From CAIWHR01 sp963846855 (GTDB lineage: Bacteria > Pseudomonadota > Gammaproteobacteria > Burkholderiales > Casimicrobiaceae), in NCBI GenBank assembly GCA_963846855.1, contig CAWJXK010000009.1:1-64000 (forward strand): a stretch of DNA of 64,000 bases, in the 5' to 3' direction. Both the position numbers and the translations under genes were made by a program. This document shows, piece after piece, positions 27,509-37,047 of this stretch. The notes under the pieces are model-generated. The model did not search any database. It was not told the DNA's origin and worked only from the letters and a program-made list of their open reading frames with translations. Each line of letters begins with the position of its first letter. Position 1 is the stretch's first letter.

Positions 27509-27712
27509 ATGCAAATCGTCGAACTGAGAGAAATCGCCACGGCCACGGAACAGGCGATTGCGGCGGATGTGGAGAAATGGGTACAGGACTTTTGCGAGCG
27601 GACGGGTCTGCGCATGGAGGGCATCGACATCAGTCTCTTCGAGGACTCCACGGTGGATTCCGTCATTCCGGAATACCGGGCGACCGCTCACCTGCGGATC
27701 CGCCTTTGGTGA
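27509..27712 (+). CDS. Small hypothetical protein
   Basis: 67 residues with a plausible ribosome binding site (gagggg, 27496-27501) before ATG 27509. The sequence is acidic and well mixed (AADVEKWVQDFCERTGLRME, DISLFEDSTVDSVIPEY), more protein-like than the overlapping frames. No family recognised. The following 280 bases up to the LytS-like kinase hold only short basic open frames on the minus strand that I do not trust. Confidence 0.5.
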   Translation: MQIVELREIATATEQAIAADVEKWVQDFCERTGLRMEGIDISLFEDSTVDSVIPEYRATAHLRIRLW

Positions 27713-27996
27713 CTTGACGAGCGCCGGGCAAGAGCTTTAGCGGCCCTTCGCGGATGACGACGCAGAGCCCGCGGCGGCGGGACGGGAGCGGACCCGATTC
27801 TCGATAGTGCCGTCGGCTCGTCGCCGTACGGTCCTGCGGCCTTGCGCGGAGCGTGTGCCGCCACCGCGCGATGCCGAACAGGACGGTATTCCGCATTTCA
27901 TCCCTCCCAGCGCGCATTGTGTCCTGCCGCGCTGGAGCAAGGTGACCCCCTCCCGTAATCTTGCCCCTGACAAGCAGGCGACCCGAGGGCGACACG

Positions 27997-28984
27997 ATGA
28001 ATACCGACCAACGCAGTCCAGGCACCGACAACGCCGCCACAGGTGGCGCGGGCGGCCGCGCCTCGCGGCCCGCTGGAATCGGACCCATGCGGGAGATCCG
28101 CAATGCCGTAATCGTAATCTGGTGGGCGTTCTTCGACTGGCTGGCGGTCGTGTCGTGGAAGAAGCTGCTGCTCGTCTCATTCCTGGGCCTGATCCTGGCC
28201 GCCATGCTGAGCTCAGTCGGCAACGCCGGCCACCGCGTCGGCGCATTCCCCAACCTGTTCTTCGTGCTCATCGTCGCCTCGTTCATCATCAAGGTGGTGG
28301 CGGGCGGCAAGCGCAGTGCGGAAGTGACCGCGAACGCGGCCACCAAGCGGGCCGAGACCGAACAGCTCGAGCGCACGATACTGGAAGCGCGCATGGAAGC
28401 GCTGCAGGCGCAGATCGAGCCGCATTTCCTCTTCAACACGCTGGGCAGCATCGACCAGCTCATCCAGACCGATCCGCCGCGCGCTTCCCGGATGCAGCAG
28501 AGCCTGATCCGCTACCTGCGCTCGGCCATGCCCCAGATGCGCGACGGCAGCCGGCCCACGCTGGGTCAGCAGGTCAATCTCTGCAGCGCCTTCCTGGAAA
28601 TCATGAGCATGCGGATGGAGGAACGGCTGCAGCCCGTCATGATCGTTCCGGAAGGCTTGAAGTCGGCGGTCTTCCCGTCGATGATGCTGCAGACGCTGGT
28701 GGAAAACGCGATCAAGCACGGCCTGGAACCGAAGCCCGAGGGCGGCAAGCTCGAGATCGCCGCCGAGATCGCCGATGGCCAGCTGGCCGTCCACGTGTCC
28801 GACACCGGCGTCGGCTTCCTGCCCAAGGGCGAAGCCGGCGTGGGACTCTGCCAACATTCGCGAACGGTTGAAGGTCTTGTACAACAACCGAGCTGAGCTG
28901 ATCATCACGGTGCTCCCCGCGGGTGGCACCTGCGCCACGATCAAAGTACCCTACGAAGTCGCCCCCGCCGCGCCGCCAGCCTGA
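27997..28984 (+). CDS. LytS-type sensor histidine kinase (late frameshift)
   Basis: About 328 residues if an extra base at 28847-28848 is ignored; as written, the frame diverts after DTGVGFLPKGEAGVGL and stops at 28896, while the correct continuation (ANIRERLKVLYNNRAELIIT) ends at 28984. ATG 27997 has gaggg upstream. At least two membrane segments (LLLVSFLGLILAAML, LFFVLIVASFIIKVV) precede a coiled linker and the His_kinase domain, with the phospho-accepting H in QIEPHFLFNTL. The N box LVENAIKHG and G box DTGVGF form the ATP site. It is paired with the LytTR regulator 16 bases downstream. The signal is unknown; the short membrane region suggests sensing within the membrane. Confidence 0.88.
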
Positions 28985-29000
28985 CAGGACGATCGCCCGC

Positions 29001-29774
29001 ATGCACGCCCAGCCCGCGCCCACCGCCGTCGTTGCAGACGATGAACGCCTGATGCGCGACCAGGTCGTCGCCCGTCTGAAGGAGGCCTGGCCCGAGCTTG
29101 TGATCGTGGGGGAGGCCGCGAATGGCCGCGAGGCCGTGGCCATGGTGCAGAGCCTGGAGCCCGACATCGTCTTTCTCGACATCAGCATGCCGGAGATGGA
29201 CGGCATCCAGGCCGCGCAGGCACTGGCCGGGCAGGCCCATGTGGTCTTCGTCACCGCGCACGACGAATACGCCATCAGCGCCTTCGAGCACGGGGCGGTC
29301 GATTATCTTCTGAAGCCCGCGGAGCCGGAGCGGGTGGCGCTGACGTGCGAGCGGTTGCGCGCCCGGCTGCAGCAAAAGCCCGATCCGATGGGTGACCTGC
29401 TGGCGCAGCTATCGAAACGACTCGGCGCCGCAGGCCTGAAGCCGCGCGAATACCTGCGTTGGGTGCAGGCCAGCGTGGGCTCCAGCATACGGATGATCCC
29501 GACGAGCGACATCCTGTTCTTCCGCGCCGAGGACAAGTACACGCGAGTGCAGACCCAGCGATTCGAGGCCTTGATCCGCAAGCCGATCAAGGAGCTCATC
29601 GACGAGCTCGACCCGGAGGAGTTCTGGCAGATCCACCGCAGCACCGTGGTCAGGGTCGACGCCGTCGAGCAGGTCAGCCGCAACCTCCGCGGCAACCAGG
29701 TCGTGCACGTGAAGGGCAGCGACGAGAAGCTCGAAGTGAGCCGCACCTTCAATCATCTGTTCAAGCAGATGTAG
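29001..29774 (+). CDS. LytTR-family response regulator
   Basis: 257 residues. The receiver domain (about 8-125) has D13/D14, phosphoacceptor D60 in DIVFLDISMPEMDG, T85 and K105 in YLLKPAEPE. A C-terminal LytTR DNA-binding domain (about 150-255) follows, with IPTSDILFFRAEDKYTRVQT, FWQIHRSTVVRVDAVE and a final EVSRTFNHLF. It is the expected partner of the LytS-like kinase just upstream and probably a transcription activator binding direct repeats. ATG 29001 lies 16 bases after the kinase stop. The regulated target could be the antiporter-like gene downstream, but that is only proximity. Confidence 0.92.
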   Translation: MHAQPAPTAVVADDERLMRDQVVARLKEAWPELVIVGEAANGREAVAMVQSLEPDIVFLDISMPEMDGIQAAQALAGQAHVVFVTAHDEYAISAFEHGAVDYLLKPAEPERVALTCERLRARLQQKPDPMGDLLAQLSKRLGAAGLKPREYLRWVQASVGSSIRMIPTSDILFFRAEDKYTRVQTQRFEALIRKPIKELIDELDPEEFWQIHRSTVVRVDAVEQVSRNLRGNQVVHVKGSDEKLEVSRTFNHLFKQM

Positions 29775-29896
29775 GGCCGCCGGCGTTGGCGGGAGGCTCG
29801 CGTCGTCCCGCGCGCGCGACTTCCCGGCTGCGGTGTTCGCGTCGCCGACGCTTCGTGAGAGAATCGCGGCGCCGCTCCGCTCGACCGATCGCTTCC

Positions 29897-31298
29897 ATGA
29901 CCCGTCTCTGCCGGCTCGTCCTCGGCGCTCTCGCGTTCGTCGCCCTCCCCGCCCATGCGGCAGCTGGCGATATCCAATTCGCGCTGATCTGGGGGTTGCC
30001 GTTTGCGGGCCTGCTGCTGTCGATCGCGCTCGTGCCGCTGTTCGCCGCCCATTTCTGGCACGAGCACTTCGGCAAGGTCACGGCGGCGTGGGTGGCTGCG
30101 CTGCTGATTCCATTCCTGATCACGTTCGGATTCGGCGAGACGCTGCGCAATGCCGCGCACGCGATGTTCGAGGAATACGTGCCGTTCCTCGCGATTCTCT
30201 TCGCGCTGTATACGATCGCCGGGGGCATCTGCGTACGCGGCTCGTTCGTCGGGACGCCGACAGTCAACACGGGCATTCTCGCGTTGGGCGCGCTGCTCGC
30301 GAGCATCATGGGCACGACGGGCGCCGCGATGCTGCTGATCCGGCCGCTGCTGACCGCCAACGAGACGCGCGTGCACAAGGTGCACTACGATCGTCTTCTT
30401 CATCCTCCTGGTCGGCAATGTCGGCGGCGCGTTGTCGCCGCTCGGCGACCCGCCGCTCTTCATCGGCTTTCTCAAAGGCGTCGATTTCTTCTGGACCGCG
30501 CGGAACCTGGCGCTGCCGACCGCGCTGCTGGTGGGCGCGCTGCTCGTCACCTATTGGCTGCTCGACCTGTGGCTCTACCGCAAGGACGGCGCGCCGCATG
30601 CACCGCGGACCGACGGGCCGCGCTTCGAGGTCGAGGGCGCGTTCAATCTGCTGCTGATCGCCGCGGTGATCGGCGCCGTGCTGATGTCCGGCCTGTGGAA
30701 ATCGGGCGTCGAGTTCGATGTGCTGGGCACGCACCTGGTGCTGGAGAAAGTGCTGCGCGATACCCTGTTGGTCGGACTTGCGCTGCTTTCGCTGAAGCTC
30801 ACGCCGAAGGCGATCCGGGAGCACAACGCGTTCCACTGGGGGCCGATCATCGAGGTCGCCAAGATCTTCGCGGGCATCTTCCTGACGATAATTCCGGTGC
30901 TGGCGATGCTGGGTGCAGGGCCGCTTCGGCGCGCTCGGCGCAGTGGTCGGCCTCGTCGTCGATCTTTCCGGACGTTCCGCGCGACGCCGTCCTGTTCTGG
31001 GTCACCGGTGTGCTGTCGGCCTTCCTCGACAACGCGCCGACCTATCTCGTCTTCTTCAACCTCGCCGGCGGCGATGCGGCGCGGCTGATGGGACCGCTGC
31101 GCGGTCACGCTGGAGGCGATCTCGATGGGCGCAGTGTACTTCGGCGCGCTCACCTACATCGGCAATGCGCCGAATTTCATGATCAAGGCGGTCGCAGAAG
31201 ATCGCGGCGTGACGATGCCCGCGTTCTTCACCTACCTCGCGTACGCGTCCGTGGTGATGCTGCCGCTGCTCGCGATCGTTACGTACTTGTTTCTCTAG
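29897..31298 (+). pseudogene. Sodium:proton antiporter-like membrane protein, frameshifted
   Basis: Joined frames give about 467 residues of an ion-transporter-superfamily antiporter: signal-like first helix (LVLGALAFVALPAHA), GLPFAGLLLSIALVPLFAAH, GTTGAAMLLIRPLL, the hallmark SPLGDPPLFIGFLKGV, AFLDNAPTYLVFFNLAGGD and YIGNAPNFMIKAVAEDRGV, ending VVMLPLLAIVTYLFL. One-base shifts are needed near 30390, twice between 30912 and 30965, and near 31105. All functional motifs survive on either side, so sequence error is as likely as inactivation. Such proteins exchange Na+ for H+ at the inner membrane. About 120 bases separate it from the LytTR gene. Confidence 0.8.
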
Positions 31299-31410
31299 CG
31301 CGCGCCGTATTCGCGGTCATTTTCCCGTCGCGATTGTAGGCAGCGGCCGACACACGTCGAGGCGTTGTCCGATGGTCGCAAAAGGACGTCGGACCCTAAG
31401 GTGCGTCGAG

Positions 31411-32934
31411 ATGGTGGAATTGGGCACCCTCCGGGCACGACCGCTCCGGGCGCACGGGTTGCGCCGCTCCCTCTATTGCCTGCGGGCGGGCGCGGCGCTC
31501 GGCGTCTTCGCCCTGACGATGGTTCCCATTGCGTCGGCGGCGGCAGACGACTCGGTGTCCGACCTTCCCGCGACGTGGCGGGCGCTTCGTGATGAAACGC
31601 CGCCAGGCGATCCTCAGAGTCCGGCCGCCGACGGCTTGCCCGCGGATGGCGCGCGCAAGAGCTATGCGATTCCCGCTTTCGAAGTCGTCGGCTTCGCATT
31701 CCTGTTGAACGAATACAACCGGCATTTCGAGGGCAGCGACTACAAAAGCAACGCATCGACCATCCGCCGCAATCTGCACAGCAGCTGGGTCGTCGACAGC
31801 GATCCCTTTGCGATCAACCAGCTGGGGCATCCCTATCAGGGCTCGATGTACTACGGCTTCGCGCGCTCGGCGGGCCTCAGTTACTGGGAATCGCTCGGCT
31901 ACTCTGTGGGCGGTAGCGCGCTGTGGGAGATCGCGGGCGAGACCACGCCGCCGTCGCGGAACGACCTGATCAACACCGGCATCGGCGGATCGTTCCTCGG
32001 CGAAGCCTTGTACCGGATGGCGAATCTCGTGCTCGAGAAGGAAGGCCTGCCGCAGATCCTGCGCGAGGTCGGCGCAGCGATCATCTCGCCCCCGCTGGGC
32101 TTCAACCGGCTCGCGTTCGGCGACCGGCTCAATAACAAGTTCGCGAGTCACGATCCGGTGTATTACAGTCGTCTGCAGATCGGCTTCAGCGGCAGCACGC
32201 AGAACGAAGCGGGAACCTCGACGACGAAGCTGCAGCGCAACGAGGGGCAGGTCGACTTCGCGATCGACTACGGCCTGCCGGGCCAGCCCGGCTACACCTA
32301 CGATCGCCCCTTCGACTACTTCACGTTTCAGGCGACGGCGTCGAGCGCCAATGGCTTCGAGAATCTGATGACCCGCGGGCTTCTCGTCGGAACCGACTAC
32401 GCGATCGGCGCCGATTATCGCGGCGTGTGGGGGCTCTACGGAAACTACGACTACTTCGCGCCGCAGACGTATCGCGTTTCGACCACCGGTCTGTCGCTCG
32501 GGACGACGGGCCAGGCGTGGCTGTCCGAGACCATTGCGCTTCAGGGCACGGCGCTCCTTGGAGCGGGCTACGCCGCGACCGGAACCACGCGCAGCACCAG
32601 CGACAGCGACTACCATTACGGTGCGGCCCCGCAGGCCCTGGTCGCGCTGCGCCTGATCTTCGGCGAGCGGGCCTCGATCGATCTCACCGGCCGCGAGTAT
32701 TTCGTCACGCATGTCGGCGCCGCCGCGCGCGGCGGGCACGACAACATCGCCCGGCTGGACGCGTCGTTCACGGTGCGGGTCTATCACCAGCATGCCTTCA
32801 GCGTCCGATATCTGGGCAACCGCCGCGACGCCTACTACCCCGATTTCGGGAACAGCTCGCAGAGCCGCGGGACCGTCGGCCTGTTCTACACCTACCTCGG
32901 GCACGACGAGTTCGGCGCGGTGAAATGGCGTTGA
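31411..32934 (+). CDS. DUF3943 outer-membrane-type protein
   Basis: About 507 residues from ATG 31411 (an in-frame ATG at 31372 would add 13). A basic N-region and signal segment (AGAALGVFALTMVPIASAA) lead to a DUF3943 region with FAINQLGHPYQGSMYYGFAR, SYWESLGYSVGGSALWEIAG and NDLINTGIGGSFLGEALYR. The second half alternates aromatic and small residues in strand-like blocks and ends SRGTVGLFYTYLG, compatible with an outer-membrane beta-barrel, although the very C-terminal residue is Arg, not Phe. Function of the family is unknown. Confidence 0.8.
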   Translation: MVELGTLRARPLRAHGLRRSLYCLRAGAALGVFALTMVPIASAAADDSVSDLPATWRALRDETPPGDPQSPAADGLPADGARKSYAIPAFEVVGFAFLLNEYNRHFEGSDYKSNASTIRRNLHSSWVVDSDPFAINQLGHPYQGSMYYGFARSAGLSYWESLGYSVGGSALWEIAGETTPPSRNDLINTGIGGSFLGEALYRMANLVLEKEGLPQILREVGAAIISPPLGFNRLAFGDRLNNKFASHDPVYYSRLQIGFSGSTQNEAGTSTTKLQRNEGQVDFAIDYGLPGQPGYTYDRPFDYFTFQATASSANGFENLMTRGLLVGTDYAIGADYRGVWGLYGNYDYFAPQTYRVSTTGLSLGTTGQAWLSETIALQGTALLGAGYAATGTTRSTSDSDYHYGAAPQALVALRLIFGERASIDLTGREYFVTHVGAAARGGHDNIARLDASFTVRVYHQHAFSVRYLGNRRDAYYPDFGNSSQSRGTVGLFYTYLGHDEFGAVKWR

Positions 32935-33222
32935 GGTCCAGGGTGGGCGGCGCACCCGTTGCCAGGCGCTGCGGAATCGGTTAGGATTTTTCGCATCGGG
33001 GCCGGCAGATCCCCGGTGGCCATCCCGCCAAGACGGTGTCTCGTCCAAATCTGCGATCCGTCCGAACCCGGACGGCCAGGACAGGGACACCGGCATGCAG
33101 CGCCTCACTTCAGCATCAATCGCACTCGCCGCGTCGACCCCTGCGTCGACCGATCGTGTCGGCGTTCGTCCTGTCCGCCAGGGCGCGCGGATCCCCGTGT
33201 CGAGTCTGACAAGGAGATGCAG

Positions 33223-33843
33223 ATGGACAAGCCGATGACGGGCATTGCGATGGTGGCGCTCGCCGGCGCGGTGCAAACCGAAGTGATCACCTTCGACAAG
33301 GATGTGCCCGGAATGCTTCCCGCGGGATGGATCGCGGGCGTGACCGGCCGCGGGACCGCGCACTGGGCGGTGGCCGCAGATGCCCGCGCGCCGACGCCGC
33401 CGAACGTTCTCACGCAGTCAGGCACCGGCGATTTTCCGTGGTGCGTGAAGAAGGACGTCTCGCTCGCCGACGGGTTCGTCGAAGTGAAGTTCAAGCCGAT
33501 CGACGGCAAGGACGACCGCGCGGGCGGCGTCGTATGGCGGTGGAAGGACGGCGACAACTACTACGTCGCGCGCGCCAACGCGCTCGAGGGTAACGTCTCG
33601 CTCTACTACACCGAGCGCGGACGGAGGATCACCATCAAGTACGTCGACGCGCCCGTCCCGGCCAACACCTGGCATACGCTCCGTGTGGAATTCCACGGCA
33701 TGCGCATTCGCGTGATGCTGGACGCGCAATCCTACATCGAGGTCGACGACGCGCACATCGGCGGCGCGGGCGCGGTTGGAGTGTGGACCAAGGCGGACAG
33801 CGTGACCGCGTTCGACGATTTCGCCTTCGGCGCCGCACGCTAG
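33223..33843 (+). CDS. ConA/LamG-fold (DUF1080-like) protein
   Basis: 206 residues. ATG 33223 has aaggag with six-base spacing; the ATG at 33217 is directly adjacent to that site and less likely. The sequence VITFDKDVPGMLPAGW, VEVKFKPIDGKDDRAGGVVW, NYYVARANALEGNVSLYY, TWHTLRVEFHGMRIRVMLDA and GVWTKADSVTAFDDF matches the concanavalin-A-like sandwich used in DUF1080/3-keto-disaccharide-hydrolase proteins. The N-terminus is a short weak signal. Whether it has hydrolase activity or only binds glycans is unclear. Its stop abuts the start of the transporter gene (one base apart). Confidence 0.75.
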   Translation: MDKPMTGIAMVALAGAVQTEVITFDKDVPGMLPAGWIAGVTGRGTAHWAVAADARAPTPPNVLTQSGTGDFPWCVKKDVSLADGFVEVKFKPIDGKDDRAGGVVWRWKDGDNYYVARANALEGNVSLYYTERGRRITIKYVDAPVPANTWHTLRVEFHGMRIRVMLDAQSYIEVDDAHIGGAGAVGVWTKADSVTAFDDFAFGAAR

Positions 33844-33844
33844 C

Positions 33845-35095
33845 ATGGTCGCGACTGCGTCCCCGCAAGTTCGCCGCATCCTCGTCGCCAAGGGGCTCCG
33901 CGCATTCGGCGACGGCTTCGTCAGCGTGCTGCTGCCGCTCTACCTGCTGGAGCTCGGGTTCGGCGCGCTCGACGTCGGCATCATCGCCACTGCGACGCTG
34001 CTGGGCTCCGGCCTGCTGACGCTCGCGGTGGGGTTGCGGGCGCACCGGTTCGCCTGGCGGACGCTGCTGCTCGCGGCGACGGCGCTGATGGCGGCGACGG
34101 GGCTGGGCTTCGCTTTCGTCACCGCGTTCTGGCCCCTGCTTGGCGATCGCCGTCGTCGGCACGCTGAATCCGTCGAGCGGCGATGTCAGCGTGTTCCTGC
34201 CGCTCGAGCATGCCGTGCTGTCGCGCCTCGCCGGCGACAAGGAGCGCACCGCGGTGTTCGCGCGCTACAGCCTCGTCGGCGCGCTGGCCGCCGCCGTCGG
34301 CGCGTCCGCGGCCGCGCTGCCGTCCATGCTCTCCGGCGTGACGGGGCTGCCGCTCCGGGCGTCGCTCCAGGCGATGTTCGTGCTGTACAGCGCGCTCGGA
34401 TTGCTCGCGGCGCTGGCCTACCGCGGATTGCCGCGAGCGAGCGAATCGGTCGGGCCGCGCGTAGCAGGCGCCGCTCGCCGAATCGAAGGGCAAGGTCTAC
34501 ACGCTCGCGGCGCTATTCAGTCTCGACGCGTTCGGCGGCGGCTTCGTCGTCCAGTCGATGGTCGCGCTGTGGCTCTATCAGCGCTTCGGCCTCTCGCTGG
34601 CCGAGGCCGGCGGCATCTTCTTCTGGACCGGCATCCTGTCGGCGCTGTCTTTCCTCGCGGCCGTGCGCATCGCCAATCGCATCGGGCTCGTCAACACGAT
34701 GGTGTTCACGCACCTGCCGGCGAATCTCTGCCTCGTGCTGATTCCATTCGTGCCCGATCGTGGGCTACGCGATCGCGCTCTTGTTCGTCCGCGCGGCGCT
34801 CTCGCAGATGGACGTTCCCACGCGGAGCTCGTACGTGATGGCGATCGTGTCGCTCGCCGAGCGCCCGGCGGCAGCGAGCATCACGTCGGTGCCGCGCAGC
34901 CTCGCCTCGGCCGCGAGCCCGTTCCTCGCCGGGTGGATGCTGACGCTGTCGAGCTTCGGGTGGCCGCTGCTCGCCGCCGGCAGCGTGAAGATCGTCTACG
35001 ACCTGCTGCTGCTGATGTATTTCGGCAAGGTGCGGCCGCCGGAGGAACGTGCCGCGGCGCTCAAGGCCGGGGCGCCGGGCGCCGGCACGGATTGA
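33845..35095 (+). pseudogene. MFS transporter, frameshifted
   Basis: Joined frames give about 415 residues of a twelve-helix major facilitator: ILVAKGLRAFGDGFVSVLLP, LLGSGLLTLAVGLRAHR, GTLNPSSGDVSVFLPLEHAV (loop typical of a Proteobacteria MFS group), LDAFGGGFVVQSMVALWLYQ, AEAGGIFFWTGILSALSFLA, LSQMDVPTRSSYVMAIV and PRSLASAASPFLAGWML. One-base shifts occur near 34141, 34468 and 34755. Motifs before and after each shift are well conserved, so these may be sequence errors. It begins one base after the ConA-fold gene. The substrate cannot be told from the sequence. Confidence 0.8.
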
Positions 35096-35149
35096 GACGG
35101 ATCGAAGAGAGTTCCCCCGCGCCGCCTCCCGCGCGGTGACGGAGCGGGC

Positions 35150-35737
35150 CTAGGGCGCGCGGCGCACCATTTCGCCGACGATCGCCGTGAACTGCTCGGT
35201 GACCTCGTGCTCGAGGAACGCCCTCGACATGATCGTGCTCACCAGCACGCTGGGAACGATCTCGAGGTGATAATTGATCCGCGTTCCCTTGCCGTCGGGC
35301 TCGAGCAGGAGCGTGGACTCGACGCGGCGCAGGCTGCCTTTCAGCTGGGTCGTCTTGATCGCCGTTTGCGGCGTCAGTTCGATCTTGCGCTCGGTGACGT
35401 AGGGAAAGCTCGCGGCGCCGAACTTGGCCGTGCCGCGCTGCTCGACCATCACCCAGTTATCCTCGCGCTTCGTCGCCTTGCTCTGCGCGACGTTGGGCAC
35501 CCACGCGGCGAGCTTGTCGAAATCGGTGAGCACGTCCCAGGCGACCGACTGCGGGACCGGCGCGAACATCACGGAATTGACGATATACGTGTCCCCGGTG
35601 TGGGTGACCTCAATGGTGCGTATCGGAGAATCGGCGGCAAGCGCCGATGCACTGGCGACGAGCGCGATCGTCGCAAGGAACAGGCGCGCGTATCGGCCGA
35701 GGGTCGACGGGGCCGGATTCAATCGACTGATGCGCAT
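35150..35737 (-). CDS. Exported SRPBCC-fold protein
   Basis: 195 residues. ATG 35737 was chosen: gagg lies five bases upstream and a signal peptide follows (RYARLFLATIALVASASALA); the frame stays open 56 codons further upstream without support. The mature part (SVAWDVLTDFDKLAAWVPNV, YVTERKIELTPQTAI, LRRVESTLLLEPDGKGTRIN, YHLEIVPSVLVSTIM) is a START/Bet v1-like (polyketide cyclase/COQ10-type) domain that binds hydrophobic ligands. A periplasmic location is unusual for this mostly cytosolic fold. The ligand is unknown. Confidence 0.8.
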   Translation of the reverse strand: MRISRLNPAPSTLGRYARLFLATIALVASASALAADSPIRTIEVTHTGDTYIVNSVMFAPVPQSVAWDVLTDFDKLAAWVPNVAQSKATKREDNWVMVEQRGTAKFGAASFPYVTERKIELTPQTAIKTTQLKGSLRRVESTLLLEPDGKGTRINYHLEIVPSVLVSTIMSRAFLEHEVTEQFTAIVGEMVRRAP

Positions 35738-35901
35738 GCGTCGCCTCGACGGGTTCGTTGCCGCAGGCGTATACGCAGCCTGCCGCTTCGTGCCAACTCG
35801 AAATCGGGTTTGCCTTCCGAACCGCGCCGTTGGTCCGCGCCGTCGGGTGCGGGGGATTCTCACCGAAAAACGCCCCGCCGGCAAACGGAGCAGACTGTCT
35901 G

Positions 35902-37047
35902 TCACTTGAGGTCGGCCGTGGCGCGCTGCTCCTCCAGCGCCTTCGCGTACGCATGCCGGGCACGCAGCCGCGGGCTGCTGACGATACTGACGATCGTGCC
36001 AGCGATCACCATCACCACGCCGGCAAGGGGCAGCACGAGGATCAGACCGGCGACTCCCGCCACCGCGCCACCCGCGAAGATCAGCAGCACCGTCGGCAGC
36101 GGATGCATGCGAATGCTGCGGCCGACGGTGAGCGGCATGAACACGAAGTCGTCCAGCAGGCGAACCGCCAGGAACAGGATGATGGCTTCATACGCCACCC
36201 AGGGATCCACCGGGAGATCCGTCGCTGCGACAAGCACCACGATCACGCAGGCGATCACCGATCCGATGAACGGGACCCAGGCCAGCACCGCCGCCGTCAG
36301 GCCGAGCGCAAGCGGGCCGGGCACCCCGATCGCCCACAATCCGAGCGCGAGAAAGACCGTGTCGACCAGCGTGAGCTTCAGCAGCCCCTGAAAGTACGCG
36401 CGCGCGGTACTGTCGACGCGTTCCAGCATGTAGAGCGTGCGCTCGAAATATGCGTTCGGCACCGATTCGCCGATGAGCTTGAGAAACAGCCGCCCGTCGC
36501 GCAGGAAGAAGAACGCCAGGAACGGCGCGAGCAGGAGCCCGGGCAGCCACGACGCCGCACCGAGCAGCGCCTCGGTCAGGTGCTCCTGCACGTACGTTCC
36601 GCTGAACTCGGCGATCTTCCTTCCCATTTCAGCGTGGAAATCCATCCGCTGGAGGAAGCCGAATTGCGCTTCCATCGCGATCAGCGTCCGGTCGATCAGC
36701 ATCCGGCCGCCTTCGAGATAACGCGACAGCGCTACGTCTCCGCTGCTCGCCTGCGCGGCGAGCCAGGGCAGCGTCGGCACCAGCGCCGCGACGATCAACA
36801 CGAGGAACATGCCGGCGACGATCGCCGCGGCAGCTTCCCGCGAGAGCCCCGACAGCGTCAGCCGGCGGACCACCGGGAACAGCGCGTAGTACAAAATGAT
36901 CGCGAGCAGCAGCGGCGCGACGAGCCACATCACCTGATTCAGGATCGCCAGCAGCAGTATCGTGATCGCGAGCGTCGCCGACCAGACCACCGGGCCCGCT
37001 GCGAGATGCCGGCTCGGGCCGCTGTTCGAGACCTGCCTCGATCTCAT
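35902..37047 (-). CDS. AI-2E family transporter
   Basis: 381 residues, about eight membrane helices in the 2-5 arrangement of the AI-2E/PerM family: two N-terminal helices (LAITILLLAILNQV, LLLAIILYYALFPVVRR), one more, a soluble segment (about 115-180), then LPGLLLAPFLAFFFLRDG, LLKLTLVDTVFLALGLWAIG, PLALGLTAAVLAWVPFIGS and LPTVLLIFAGGAVAGVAGLI. Members export autoinducer-2, indole precursors or Na+/H+ equivalents; no substrate can be assigned. The ATG overlaps the stop of the upstream cyclic-nucleotide-binding gene (ATGA), so the two are translationally coupled. Confidence 0.9.
   Translation of the reverse strand: MRSRQVSNSGPSRHLAAGPVVWSATLAITILLLAILNQVMWLVAPLLLAIILYYALFPVVRRLTLSGLSREAAAAIVAGMFLVLIVAALVPTLPWLAAQASSGDVALSRYLEGGRMLIDRTLIAMEAQFGFLQRMDFHAEMGRKIAEFSGTYVQEHLTEALLGAASWLPGLLLAPFLAFFFLRDGRLFLKLIGESVPNAYFERTLYMLERVDSTARAYFQGLLKLTLVDTVFLALGLWAIGVPGPLALGLTAAVLAWVPFIGSVIACVIVVLVAATDLPVDPWVAYEAIILFLAVRLLDDFVFMPLTVGRSIRMHPLPTVLLIFAGGAVAGVAGLILVLPLAGVVMVIAGTIVSIVSSPRLRARHAYAKALEEQRATADLK

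Noticed and set aside
27713..27996. Small basic open frames on the minus strand upstream of the LytS-like kinase
   Set aside because: Two frames compete, one with a ribosome-binding-like gggagg, but neither resembles a known protein and no start can be chosen.
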